Assembly: GCA_021324355.1 (NCBI GenBank)
Contig: JAJPJD010000006.1
Location: 85,424 to 149,423 of the forward strand
Direction: 5' to 3'
Length of the DNA stretch: 64,000 nt
Origin: Actinomycetota bacterium
Lineage (GTDB): Bacteria > Actinomycetota > Acidimicrobiia > Acidimicrobiales > RAAP-2
Shown here: positions 8,393 to 16,722 of the stretch, piece by piece
How positions within the stretch are numbered: position 1 is the first letter of the stretch
Layout: every line of letters begins with the position of its first letter
Translations under genes and position numbers: made by a program
Notes under the pieces: generated by a model
Databases searched by the model: none
Told to the model about the DNA's origin: nothing
What the model saw: only the letters and a program-made list of their open reading frames with translations

Positions 8393-9124
8393 TCAACCGT
8401 CGGCTCCACCGCCGGCTCCGAACCAGCGGGCCGGGAACCACCACCCGGCGAACCAGCCGAGCGCCTCCACCCACGCGCTCGCGCGCTCGCCCCCCGACGG
8501 GTCCCAGGCGGTCCGCCGGTACTGCCGCAGCTGCCCTGCCAACTGGTCGAGCGCGCCGGTCACCTGGCGCGCTCCGCCAGGCGGCTCGGGACCGGAGAGG
8601 AAGTGCAGCCGGCACGGCGGACCGGTCCCACCCAGACAGCGCGGACAGGACCGACGGCGCCAGACGGTGGCGGTCGCGTGCAACGCCGCGCTCGTCCGGG
8701 CCCGCTTGTTCACAAGGGCAGTCTCGGGATCGGCGACGGGCCCCTGGGCCGCCGACCTGACGGTCCCTTCGCAGGCGATGCAGCCGGCCCGCGGGTGCAA
8801 CGAGCTGACCCGCCAGCGTCCGGTCGCCACCCGGCGGCCCAGAACCCTGGCCGCCCGGCGAAGCAAGTCCTCGTACAACACCGCAGTCGTGAACGGCGCG
8901 CCGCCGCGCAGCTCGATCTCGGTGGCAGCCAGGAGCCAGGCGTGGCGGGGGCAGAGCCCCCAGCCCAGCCGGAGGCGACGACGGACCGCGGGCACCTGGA
9001 CCGAGCCGTCGAGCACCGCCAGCAGCACTCGGACCTCGACCCGGCTGGCCACGAGCGGACCCGGTCCGCCAGCCGGGATGGACCAGTTGGCAGGGTGCTG
9101 ACAGGGGGGATGACCGACAGGCAC
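8393..9124 (-). CDS. Cysteine- and histidine-containing hypothetical protein
   Basis: A 243-residue protein beginning at GTG 9124. It contains WGLCPRHAWLL (Cys-x2-His), CIAC and CPRC pairs, and an Arg-rich helical middle, so it may bind zinc or another metal. The pattern of CPRHAWLL followed by an acidic helix and a later CxxC is seen in uncharacterised actinobacterial proteins annotated only as hypothetical. Coding is supported by the codon bias and the conserved-looking Cys/His blocks, not by a recognised family. It is divergent from the hydrogenase-4-like operon with 203 bases between them, so shared control is possible. The first ~30 residues may not belong to the protein. Confidence 0.6.
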   Translation of the reverse strand: MPVGHPPCQHPANWSIPAGGPGPLVASRVEVRVLLAVLDGSVQVPAVRRRLRLGWGLCPRHAWLLAATEIELRGGAPFTTAVLYEDLLRRAARVLGRRVATGRWRVSSLHPRAGCIACEGTVRSAAQGPVADPETALVNKRARTSAALHATATVWRRRSCPRCLGGTGPPCRLHFLSGPEPPGGARQVTGALDQLAGQLRQYRRTAWDPSGGERASAWVEALGWFAGWWFPARWFGAGGGADG

Positions 9125-9226
9125 GCCGACTGGCGCTCCTCACACGCGACGAACACGAGGGGTAGAAGCCATCAGCACGCCACGCGCGTGCAGCCGCGGG
9201 CCTCATCGCGTCGCTGACACCTTATC

Positions 9227-9245
9227 GGTCAACCGGTTCCTGACC
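9227..9245. promoter_or_regulatory. Dyad upstream of the hyf-like operon
   Basis: GGTCA at 9227-9231 and TGACC at 9241-9245 form an inverted repeat around the 8-base palindrome AACCGGTT (9231-9238). It lies in the 203-base divergent gap, ~85 bases before hyfC. A weak -10-like TATGCT sits at 9262-9267. A protein-binding site is plausible but untested. Confidence 0.35.
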
Positions 9246-9327
9246 GGCCGGCCGCACTTGTTATGCTGACGTCGACACCGGATGAGGCTCCGGTTGCGGC
9301 CGGTCCGCTGAACTGCCCGTTGGGCTG

Positions 9328-10323
9328 ATGGCCTCTACGCAGGTCCACCTGTCGTGGAGGTCGAGCGGGTTGTTGGCGCCGAGCGAGATCCAAGCACTCC
9401 AAGTGCTGACGATCCTCGTCCTCTCCCCGCTGGTGAGCGGGGTCATCGCGCACCTCGAGGCCCGGGTCCAGGGCCGCCGGGGGCCACGACTCCTCCAGCC
9501 CTACTACGACCTGGCGAAGCTCTTCGCCAAGGAGACCTTGGCCCCGACCGGCGCCAGCTGGGTGTTCGTCGCTGGCCCGCTGGTCGCGTTCGCGTGCTAC
9601 CTCACCGTCCCCCTGCTCATCCCGGTCCTTACCGCCTACCCACTGCCGCTCGGGTACATGGGGGACATCCTGGGAGGCGGGTTCATCCTGGCCCTGGCCA
9701 GCTTCGCCCTCGCAGTCTCGGCGGCGGCATCCGGCGGGCCCTATGCCCAGTTGGGGAGCAGCCGGGCCATGACCTTCGGAGCGCTGATCGAGCCGTCGAT
9801 CCTGTTCGTCACCTTCACGGTTGCCCTGGTGACCGGGACCGACCTGCCGTATGCCGAGGCGGCGGCGGCACGGGCATCCCTCGCCCACGCGGTGGAGCCG
9901 GCACACCTCCTCGCAGCGGTGGCGTTCTTCTTGGTGGTCTTGAACGACACCGGCCGGATCCCAGTCGAGACCCACTCGAGCACCCTCGAGCTGGGGATGA
10001 TCGACGAGGCGAGGACACTCGAGCACTCAGGACCGCTGCTCGCGCTCATGCGCTGGGGAGCGGCGATGAAGCAGCTGCTGCTCTATGTCTTGCTGTTGAA
10101 CGTGTTCAGCGCGCCATGGGGCCTGGCGGGCAGCCGTCAGGCGAGCGCGGTTGTCATCGCGTGTGTGGCGCTCTTCGGCAAGAGCGTCGGAGTCGGGGCG
10201 GTCTTTGCCCTCATCGACAACAGCTTCTCCAAGTTGCGCCTGTTCAAGATCACTGAGTTCATGTCGGCATCGCTGGCGATCTCCATCCTCGCAGTGCTGG
10301 TCCGAGAGATCGGAGGCGGCTGA
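9328..10323 (+). CDS. hyfC: HyfC/HycD-like (NuoH-related) membrane subunit
   Basis: A 331-residue integral membrane protein with about eight helices. PLVSGVIAHLEARVQGRRGP matches the NuoH/HycD loop that sits at the junction with the hydrophilic arm, and DTGRIPVETHSSTLELGMID is the family's conserved acidic loop. In complex I this subunit couples redox chemistry to proton movement. First of six genes in a row; hyfE begins one base after its stop. The gene order hyfC, hyfE, hyfF, hyfG resembles the mycobacterial hycD-hycP-hycQ-hycE cluster as I remember it. The ATG at 9328 is the only good start. Confidence 0.93.
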   Translation: MASTQVHLSWRSSGLLAPSEIQALQVLTILVLSPLVSGVIAHLEARVQGRRGPRLLQPYYDLAKLFAKETLAPTGASWVFVAGPLVAFACYLTVPLLIPVLTAYPLPLGYMGDILGGGFILALASFALAVSAAASGGPYAQLGSSRAMTFGALIEPSILFVTFTVALVTGTDLPYAEAAAARASLAHAVEPAHLLAAVAFFLVVLNDTGRIPVETHSSTLELGMIDEARTLEHSGPLLALMRWGAAMKQLLLYVLLLNVFSAPWGLAGSRQASAVVIACVALFGKSVGVGAVFALIDNSFSKLRLFKITEFMSASLAISILAVLVREIGGG

Positions 10324-10324
10324 G

Positions 10325-10993
10325 ATGGTCGCGCTCATCTCGACGAGGCCGCCGACGGGCGCCGACGCGCTCGTCGTGCTCGTCTTGCTTTGCGAGCTGG
10401 CAATGCTTCGGCCAGCGCTTACTCGCACGCAGGTCCGCCTGTACGCAGCGCAGTCGCTCGCGGTCAGCGGGCTGGCACTGCTCCTCGGGCTGAGCACCCA
10501 CACTGGCGACCTCGACCTGCTCGCCGCGCTCTCACTGGTGGTGAAGGCGGTTGCAGTGCCGCTCGCGGTACTGCGCCTTCTTCGGCGCTACCCGGACGAG
10601 CTGGTCACCAGCCACCGGCTCAAGGTGGCCACCATGGTGCTTTTGGCCTTGGTCGCGGCGGCGTTCGGGTTCTTCGTCGTAGGGGAGCTCCCGCTGCCCG
10701 CCCGCTTGCTGCCGCCATCTGCGCTTGGGCTAGCTGGCGCAGAGGTCATGGTGGCCCTGGTCCTGGTGATCCTCCGAGCCGACGTGGTGTCCCAAGCGAT
10801 GGGGTTCTTTTCTCTCGAGAACGCCGTGTCGGTGGCCACCATAGTGCTCGCTCCCGGACTCCCGCTGCTGGTCGAGATGGTGGTTCTCTTCGACCTGCTG
10901 GTCGCGGTGGTGGCGTTCGGCGTGCTGATCGAGGCGCACCACGGACGGAACCGGACCTTGTCGACCCACGGGCTCGACCGGCTGCGAGGCTGA
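10325..10993 (+). CDS. hyfE: HyfE-like (NuoK-related) membrane subunit
   Basis: A 222-residue membrane protein, started at ATG 10325, one base after the hyfC stop. It has about seven helices; the C-terminal half (GAEVMVALVLVILRADVVSQ) resembles NuoK, including the acidic residue in the middle of a helix, while the N-terminal part is the extra region of HyfE. In hydrogenase-4 and related complexes HyfE forms part of the membrane proton path. The protein ends in a short hydrophilic tail (HHGRNRTLSTHGLDRLRG). hyfF follows after one base. Confidence 0.9.
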   Translation: MVALISTRPPTGADALVVLVLLCELAMLRPALTRTQVRLYAAQSLAVSGLALLLGLSTHTGDLDLLAALSLVVKAVAVPLAVLRLLRRYPDELVTSHRLKVATMVLLALVAAAFGFFVVGELPLPARLLPPSALGLAGAEVMVALVLVILRADVVSQAMGFFSLENAVSVATIVLAPGLPLLVEMVVLFDLLVAVVAFGVLIEAHHGRNRTLSTHGLDRLRG

Positions 10994-10994
10994 G

Positions 10995-12428
10995 GTGGGC
11001 GGGATCCTCCTCGTTCTCGGCACCGTGCCCCTGGCCAGCGCGTTGGTGTGCCTCTGGTCGTCGCCGCTCGCCGGCCGTTCCGTCACCCTGCTCAGTGGGG
11101 CGGTCACCTTCGCGGGCGTCCTGACCCTGGTGCCGTCGGGTACCACCGTGGCCCTCTCCGGGTGGCTTCGGGTCGACGCCCTCTCCGAGGTCTTCCTCGG
11201 CGCGGTGGCCTTTGTGTACCTGGCCACGGCGCTGTTCGTGCTCGGCTACGTCCGTCCCGAAGCCAGCAGCCGCCACCGCCGACGCTTCCTTGCCGGTTTC
11301 AACCTCTTCGCGTGGGCCATGGTCATGGCCCCGCTGGTGAACAGCCTGGCGCTGCTGTGGGTGGCCGTCGAGATCACCACCGTGGTCTCGGCCCTGCTGG
11401 TCGCGATCGACGGTACCGACGCCGCGGCCGAGGCCGCCTGGAAGTACCTCCTCATCGCCTCGATCGGCTTGGGGTTGGCCTTGCTTGCGACCGTGGTCCT
11501 GTACCAGGCCGGGACGTCGGTGCTGGGGAGCTCCTACCAGGCCTCCGTCCCGATGCTGCTGCGCAGCGCCAGCCACTTCCCTGCGACCGCGGTGCGGCTG
11601 TCCGTCGTTCTGGCGGTGCTCGGCTACGGAACCAAGATGGGCCTGGTCCCGGTGCACACCTGGCTGCCCGATGCGCACGCCGAAGCGCCGACGCCGGTGT
11701 CGGCGCTGTTGTCGGGGGCGTTGCTGGCGGTGAGCTTCTACGCCATCCTGCGCTTCTACCAAATCAGCGTCCGCGCGATCGGGCCAGCGTTCGGTCGTGA
11801 GGTCCTGCTCGGCTTCGGCGTCGCTTCGCTCGGGCTGGGCGCGCTCCTGCTGGCCAGCCAACGGGACCTCAAGCGCCTCCTCGCCTACTCGAGCGTCGAG
11901 CACATGGGCATGCTCGCGATTGGCACGAGCTTCTCCGCCCCGATCGCCACCGTCGGGGTGCTCCTCCACGTACTGGCCCACGCGGCAGCCAAAGGCACCG
12001 CCTTCTTCGGTGCCGGGAGCGTCCAGCAAAAGTTCGGCTCCAAGGACCTTGCCTCGATGCAGGGAGCGGCTTCGGTCCTCCCCTGGACCGGCCCCATGCT
12101 GATGGCGGCGGTGCTTGGCCTCAGCGCCTTGCCCCCGTTCGGCATCTTCCGCAGCGAGCTTTTCATCGTCGAGGGCGGCCTGCGCACCGGGTCCGATACC
12201 GTCGCCGCCCTCGTCGTGGTGCTGGTGACCCTGGCCACCCTCGCGCTCAGCTGGTTCATCGGCCGGACCGTGCTCGACGATGCGCCCGTCGGGGTCCGCC
12301 GAGGCGAGAGCAGCGCCTGGATGGCCGCCTCGATGCTGCTCGGGCTGGGGGCGCTGGTGGTCCTGGGGGTGCACCCGCCAGCCGCGCTGTCCCACCTCCT
12401 CGCCCGGGCCGCCACGGAGCTGCGATGA
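10995..12428 (+). CDS. hyfF: HyfF-like antiporter-type (NuoL/M/N) subunit
   Basis: A 477-residue protein with about 13-14 membrane helices, started at GTG 10995. It keeps the residues expected of a proton-translocating subunit: Glu in LLWVAVEITTVVS (helix 5), Lys in GYGTKMGLVPVHTWLPDAHA (helix 7), Lys/His in LLAYSSVEHMG and Lys in HAAAKGTAFF. The family is related to Mrp antiporters. The conservation argues that this complex still moves ions, in contrast to the lost redox centres in its hydrophilic subunits. It overlaps hyfG by 4 bases. Confidence 0.93.
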   Translation: MGGILLVLGTVPLASALVCLWSSPLAGRSVTLLSGAVTFAGVLTLVPSGTTVALSGWLRVDALSEVFLGAVAFVYLATALFVLGYVRPEASSRHRRRFLAGFNLFAWAMVMAPLVNSLALLWVAVEITTVVSALLVAIDGTDAAAEAAWKYLLIASIGLGLALLATVVLYQAGTSVLGSSYQASVPMLLRSASHFPATAVRLSVVLAVLGYGTKMGLVPVHTWLPDAHAEAPTPVSALLSGALLAVSFYAILRFYQISVRAIGPAFGREVLLGFGVASLGLGALLLASQRDLKRLLAYSSVEHMGMLAIGTSFSAPIATVGVLLHVLAHAAAKGTAFFGAGSVQQKFGSKDLASMQGAASVLPWTGPMLMAAVLGLSALPPFGIFRSELFIVEGGLRTGSDTVAALVVVLVTLATLALSWFIGRTVLDDAPVGVRRGESSAWMAASMLLGLGALVVLGVHPPAALSHLLARAATELR

Positions 12429-13903
12429 GCGAGGTCGGGCCCACGATCGCGCCGGCTGACCTGGTCCCCGCCGTGGCCGCCGATGTGCGCCGCGGTCGGC
12501 GACTGGCCGCCCTGGTCGCCCTAGCCGAACCCGACGACTCCACCAGTCTGCTCGTCGTTTTGGCCGGCGACTCGACCCTGGAGGTGCGTCGGACCGAGCT
12601 CCCCCCCGGCGTGCGCACCTACCCCGCCATCAGCGTCGAGGTGCCGTCGGCGGCGTGGTACGAGCGGGAGATCCATGACCTGTTCGGCCTGGTCGCCCAG
12701 GGGACCGGCCCGCTTGAGCCCGTCGTGCTGCCGCGCGCTCCTGCCTCGCCCCACCCGATGTCGCTCACCCCACCGAGCACCATCGCAGGGATCCAACCGA
12801 AGCCAGCCGAGCGAGCCCGGGGCGAGGGAGTCTTCACCTTGCACTACGGACCGGTGCGCTCTGGGGTGTTCGAGTCGATCCAGTACCTGGTGGAGACCGT
12901 GGGCGAGGAGATCCCCCACCTCGGCGTGCTGGTCCACCACAAGCACCGGGGGCTTGAGCAGCGGTTCTCGCAGCTGGCGGTGCCCGACGCCGTCCTGCTG
13001 GCGGAGCGGGTCGAGGGCACCGCCGCCGTCGCCCATGCCCTGGCATTCAGCCAGGCCATCGAGGAACTCGGGGGCGTGAGCCCACCACGACCTGCCGGGC
13101 TCCTCCGGGTGGTCCACGCCGAGCTGGAAAGGATCGCGACCCACCTCGACTCGGTGATCCGCCATACCGAGGGCGCAGGGCAGGCAGTCGCCAACGCCCG
13201 GATGTCAGTGCACAAGGAGCGGATCCTGCGCCTGCGGGCTCAGCTGTGCGGGCATCGATTTGGCCGGGGGGTGGTGATCCCGGGAGGCACGACCGGGCCG
13301 CCACTGCTGGAACCGACCGCAGCGCTGGCTGCCGTAGCTGAGCTTGAAACGCCCCTTCGGGCGGATCTCGACGCCCTGATGGCCACCCCGTCGTTCCTCG
13401 ACCGGCTGGCCCAAACCGGATGGCTCGACACGTCGCTGGCCGCCGCTCATGGGGCGCTCGGCCCGGTGGGCCGGGGCTCGGGCGTGGCCAACGACGTCCG
13501 GGGTGACCGGCCCTACGCTGCCTACCCCGAGCTCGGCTTCGTCCCTGCCACCGCCACCGAAGGCGACGCGCTCGCCCGCCAGCAGATCCGGGTGGAGGAG
13601 ATCGAAGGCGCCGTGCGACTGATCCGGCTGGCACTGGTCGAGCTGGCTGGACTGCCGGACGGTCCGTGGTCAGTCCCGGTGCGCGCCCAGGACGGGACGG
13701 CGATCGCCTCGGTCGAGGCGCCCCAAGGCGAGCTGCTGTACGTCGTGCGGGTCGATTCGGGGCGGCTGATTCGGGTGAAGCCCCGCACCGCCTCGTTCCA
13801 CAACCTTGGGTTGCTCCCCCGGGCCTTCGCTGGAGACATCTTCACCGACTTCGTCTTCATCGAGGCAAGCTTTGGCCTCTCGCCGGCTGGAGTCGCGCTC
13901 TGA
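12425..13903 (+). CDS. hyfG: HyfG/HycE-like large subunit lacking the NiFe-binding cysteines
   Basis: A 492-residue protein: residues ~1-115 are NuoC/30-kDa-like (AWYEREIHDLFGL) and ~130-492 are NuoD/hydrogenase large-subunit-like (HLGVLVHHKHRGLEQ). In NiFe hydrogenases the nickel is held by RxCGxC and DPCxxC. Here the first motif reads RVEGTAAVAHAL, with Glu197 and Ala200 in the cysteine positions, and the end of the protein reads ASFGLSPAGVAL, with Ser486 and Gly489 in the second pair's place. It therefore cannot bind the NiFe site and should not be a hydrogenase. Energy-converting hydrogenase-related (Ehr) complexes are known to lack these cysteines. The start ATG overlaps hyfF; the stop overlaps the next ATG. 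Confidence 0.92.
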   Translation: MSEVGPTIAPADLVPAVAADVRRGRRLAALVALAEPDDSTSLLVVLAGDSTLEVRRTELPPGVRTYPAISVEVPSAAWYEREIHDLFGLVAQGTGPLEPVVLPRAPASPHPMSLTPPSTIAGIQPKPAERARGEGVFTLHYGPVRSGVFESIQYLVETVGEEIPHLGVLVHHKHRGLEQRFSQLAVPDAVLLAERVEGTAAVAHALAFSQAIEELGGVSPPRPAGLLRVVHAELERIATHLDSVIRHTEGAGQAVANARMSVHKERILRLRAQLCGHRFGRGVVIPGGTTGPPLLEPTAALAAVAELETPLRADLDALMATPSFLDRLAQTGWLDTSLAAAHGALGPVGRGSGVANDVRGDRPYAAYPELGFVPATATEGDALARQQIRVEEIEGAVRLIRLALVELAGLPDGPWSVPVRAQDGTAIASVEAPQGELLYVVRVDSGRLIRVKPRTASFHNLGLLPRAFAGDIFTDFVFIEASFGLSPAGVAL

Positions 13904-14691
13904 TGCCTTGGGTGCTGCGTGGGCTGCGCGACGGCATCGTGACCACTCGCTACCCGCGACGGCCCGACGACTACGGACCAACCTTTCGAGCCGCGGTCTC
14001 GCTCCGGCCCGGCAGCCCTGCCGGGCTGATCGACACCGAGGCAGGACTGTGCCCCACCGACGCGATCCGTTCGGGCGATGAGACGCCGGGCGCGCTGCGC
14101 GTCGATCGGGCTCGCTGCATCGTGTGCGGCCGCTGCGTCGCCCGGCGCCCCGACGTGTTCCAGTGGGACCCAACGGTTGAGCTTGCGGCCACCTCGGCCG
14201 GCGCCCTCGTGGTGCCGCCCGATCCCGATCTCAGCCTCGACGCCCTGCGGAGCGAGGTAGGCCGCCGAGTCGGTGCCCTCCGTCGCTCGGTCCACATCCG
14301 CCATGTCGACGCTGGCTCCGACGGGTCCGAGGAAGCCGAGATCGCGGCACTGAGCGGCCCCATCTACGACATCGAGCGGCTGGGGATGTTCTTCACCGCC
14401 AGCCCCCGCCACGCTGACCTCCTGCTCGTCACCGGGGTGGGCACGGCCGGGATGGTCGACGAGCTCCTGCGGACCTACGAGGCCATGCCCGAGCCCCGCG
14501 TGGTGGTGGCGTGTGGCACCGACGCGCTGAGCGGCGGCCTGGTCGGCCCCACCTACTCGGCCGGAGACGGGGTTGGGCGGCTCGTCCCCCTCGACGTGCT
14601 GGTTCCGGGCTCCCCCCCGAGCCCCTTCACCATCCTCCACGGCCTGCTCCTCGCGCTGGGGCGGCTCCCGAGACGAAGGGGTCCCAGGTGA
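13903..14691 (+). CDS. Ferredoxin (HyfH-like) / HyfI (NuoB-like) fusion with altered cluster ligands
   Basis: A 262-residue protein starting at ATG 13903. Residues ~30-90 are a two-cluster ferredoxin domain in which only one cluster's ligands survive: Cys72, Cys75 and Cys78 (RCIVCGRC) plus Cys50 (LCP). The first CxxCxxC is absent and the second CP cysteine is Arg82. Residues ~125-262 are NuoB/HycG-like (PIYDIERLGMFFTASPRHAD; VPLDVLVPGSPPSP). The four N2-cluster cysteines appear as Asp140, Glu143, Asp207 and Ser237. A peripheral-arm subunit with a single [4Fe-4S] cluster is predicted. It lies between hyfG and hyfB, overlapping both. Confidence 0.88.
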   Translation: MPWVLRGLRDGIVTTRYPRRPDDYGPTFRAAVSLRPGSPAGLIDTEAGLCPTDAIRSGDETPGALRVDRARCIVCGRCVARRPDVFQWDPTVELAATSAGALVVPPDPDLSLDALRSEVGRRVGALRRSVHIRHVDAGSDGSEEAEIAALSGPIYDIERLGMFFTASPRHADLLLVTGVGTAGMVDELLRTYEAMPEPRVVVACGTDALSGGLVGPTYSAGDGVGRLVPLDVLVPGSPPSPFTILHGLLLALGRLPRRRGPR

Positions 14692-16685
14692 TCGGTCCGC
14701 TCCTGGTCATCGCGTTCGGACTGTGGGCCGCAGGCGCCGTGGTCGACCTGACGCTCGGGCCGCGGCACAACGCAGTCCGCTGGATCCCCTATCTGTCCGC
14801 CGCGGTCGGCAGCGCGCTCGTCGCCGCCGTCGGCGTGCACGCCGCCACCGGGACCCCACGGCTGTTCGACCTCGGGGCCACCTTCGCCTTCGGCCGCACG
14901 CTGGTGCTGGTCGACCCGCTGGCCGGCCTGTTCCTCACCCTCACCGGCGTGCTCGGCGTCGCCATCTCGGGCTGTGCGATCAGCTGGTCGGCCCGTGGCG
15001 AGCCCCGTCGGGGCACGGCGTCGGCCTACCTGGTCATCCTGGGAGCGGCGACCACGATCGTGGTCTCGGCCGACGTGTTCAGCTTCTTGTTCGCCTGGGA
15101 GACGCTGACCCTCGCCTTCTTCGGGCTGGTCGGCTCGGGTCGCCGTCGCGCCGCGACGGCCAGCTGGCTCACCCTCGGGTTCGGCAAGGTTGGCGCTGGC
15201 GCCTTGACCATCGGAGTGCTGCTGACCGCCGCCACCAACCACAGCACCGAGCTCGACACCCTCCATCGCCTGCCCCATTCGACCACCGAGGCGATCGCCT
15301 TCGCGCTGGTCGTGGTCGGCTTCGGGGCCAAAGTCGGGCTGGTCCCGTTCCATCCCTGGGTGCCGGTGGCCTACCAGGAGGCGCCTGGGCCGACCCGGGC
15401 GGCGATGGCGGGGCTCGCGGCCAACGTGGGCTTCTACGGCCTGTGGCGATGGCTTGGACTCTTCGGTCGACCGCCACTGTGGCTGGCGGTCGCGGTCCTA
15501 GTGCTGGGCGGGGTCACCGCCGTGGTGGGGATCGCCTTCGGCGCGGTCGCCGGCCAGCTCGACCGGGTGATCGCCCATTCGAGCGTGGAACAGGCCGGGG
15601 TGATCCTGGTCGGCTACGGCGTCGCCCTGGCCGGCAAGGCCACCGGAGAGCCCATGGTGGCAGCGCTCGGGCTGCTCGCGGCCAGCCTCCAGGTGTTGGC
15701 CCACGCGCTCGCCAAGTCGGCGCTGTTCGGCGCATCGACCTTCTTGCAGGCCGACGCCGGAACCGGTGCCCTCGATGCCCTGTCTGGCGTGGGACGGCAC
15801 CGGCCAGTGAGCGGGCTGGCCTTCGGCGTGGGGTCACTGACCCTGGCCGGCCTCCCGCCGAGCCTCGGGTTCGTCTCCGAGTGGCTCCTGCTCGAGGCGC
15901 TCATGCAGGAGTACCGGTTGGGCCCCCTCGCCGCCCGGCTGGCGATGGCGCTGGCTGGCGCGCTGGTCGCCCTCAGCCTCGGGGTGGCCGCCTTGGCCTT
16001 CGTCCGGTTGGTCGGCCTGGCAGTCGCGGGCCGAACCTCCGCACGACCGGGCCACCCAACCGCCGAAGGAGCCGCGGCGATCGCAGGGCTCGCCATCCTG
16101 GCCGTGCCCTGCCTGGGCCTGGCCGCGGTGACCCCCTGGGTGATCCGGTACCTGGCGCGTGGGCTGGCCGAAGTGACCGGGCCGCCCGGCGTGCTCTCGG
16201 CGCTCAAGTCCCCCTGGGTCCTCCAGCCGGTGGTCCCGAACTTCTCCATCCTCTCGCCGTCTTGGCTGTTCGTCGTGCTGCCGATCGCCAGCGCGGTCGT
16301 GCTCCTGGTCACGGTGGTGCTCTCGGGCGGGCGGGTGGCCCGAATCCGGCGGGTCCCCCCGTGGACCTCCGCCAGCACCGCCGTGAGTGGCTACACCTCC
16401 TTCGCCTACGCCAACCCGCTCCGCCACGTCCTGGCCAACGTGCTGGGCTCACGGCGGTCGGTCGCCCGCCGCCCGGCCAGCAGACCCGGTGAGGCCGCGC
16501 CGGTGGTCGTCGAGACGGTGGTGACCGAGCCGTTCGTTGCCTACCTCTTCCGTCCGGCTCGGGCGCTGTGGCTGTGGCTGGCCGTTCGGGCCAGGGCGGT
16601 CCAGTCCGGCCGGCTGGACGCCTACGTCGCCTACATGCTGGGCGCGCTGGCGATCCTGTTGGTCGTGGTGGCCGCCCTGCACTGA
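14688..16685 (+). CDS. hyfB: HyfB-like antiporter-type (NuoL-related) subunit
   Basis: A 665-residue membrane protein started at GTG 14688, which overlaps the previous stop (GTGA). It has some 15-16 helices and keeps Glu in FAWETLTLAFFGLVG, Lys in GFGAKVGLVPFHPWVPVAYQ, and Lys in HALAKSALFGA, the residues of the proton channel. The C-terminal region from ~residue 510 is a hydrophilic Arg-rich linker, then one last helix at the end (LGALAILLVVVAAL), as in HyfB and NuoL-like proteins with a C-terminal lateral part. It is the last gene of the six-gene unit and ends before a convergent glycosyltransferase gene. Confidence 0.92.
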   Translation: MIGPLLVIAFGLWAAGAVVDLTLGPRHNAVRWIPYLSAAVGSALVAAVGVHAATGTPRLFDLGATFAFGRTLVLVDPLAGLFLTLTGVLGVAISGCAISWSARGEPRRGTASAYLVILGAATTIVVSADVFSFLFAWETLTLAFFGLVGSGRRRAATASWLTLGFGKVGAGALTIGVLLTAATNHSTELDTLHRLPHSTTEAIAFALVVVGFGAKVGLVPFHPWVPVAYQEAPGPTRAAMAGLAANVGFYGLWRWLGLFGRPPLWLAVAVLVLGGVTAVVGIAFGAVAGQLDRVIAHSSVEQAGVILVGYGVALAGKATGEPMVAALGLLAASLQVLAHALAKSALFGASTFLQADAGTGALDALSGVGRHRPVSGLAFGVGSLTLAGLPPSLGFVSEWLLLEALMQEYRLGPLAARLAMALAGALVALSLGVAALAFVRLVGLAVAGRTSARPGHPTAEGAAAIAGLAILAVPCLGLAAVTPWVIRYLARGLAEVTGPPGVLSALKSPWVLQPVVPNFSILSPSWLFVVLPIASAVVLLVTVVLSGGRVARIRRVPPWTSASTAVSGYTSFAYANPLRHVLANVLGSRRSVARRPASRPGEAAPVVVETVVTEPFVAYLFRPARALWLWLAVRARAVQSGRLDAYVAYMLGALAILLVVVAALH

Positions 16686-16689
16686 GCCG

Positions 16690-16704
16690 GCGGTGTGGCA
16701 CCGC
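16690..16704. terminator. Hairpin between hyfB and the GT39 gene
   Basis: GCGGTG and CACCGC pair around TGG, directly after the hyfB stop at 16685 and before the converging gene's end at 16723. There is no T-run; the short perfect stem and its placement suggest a shared terminator. Confidence 0.45.
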
Positions 16705-16722
16705 GCGCTGCCGGGCGCCGAC

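Noticed and set aside
10746..12395. 549-codon antisense frame across hyfF
   Set aside because: Arg/Gly/His-rich nonsense composition and complete overlap with a well-supported membrane protein gene.
12425..13903. Functional NiFe hydrogenase
   Set aside because: All four metal-binding cysteines are absent, so the hydrogenase label is not supported despite the fold.
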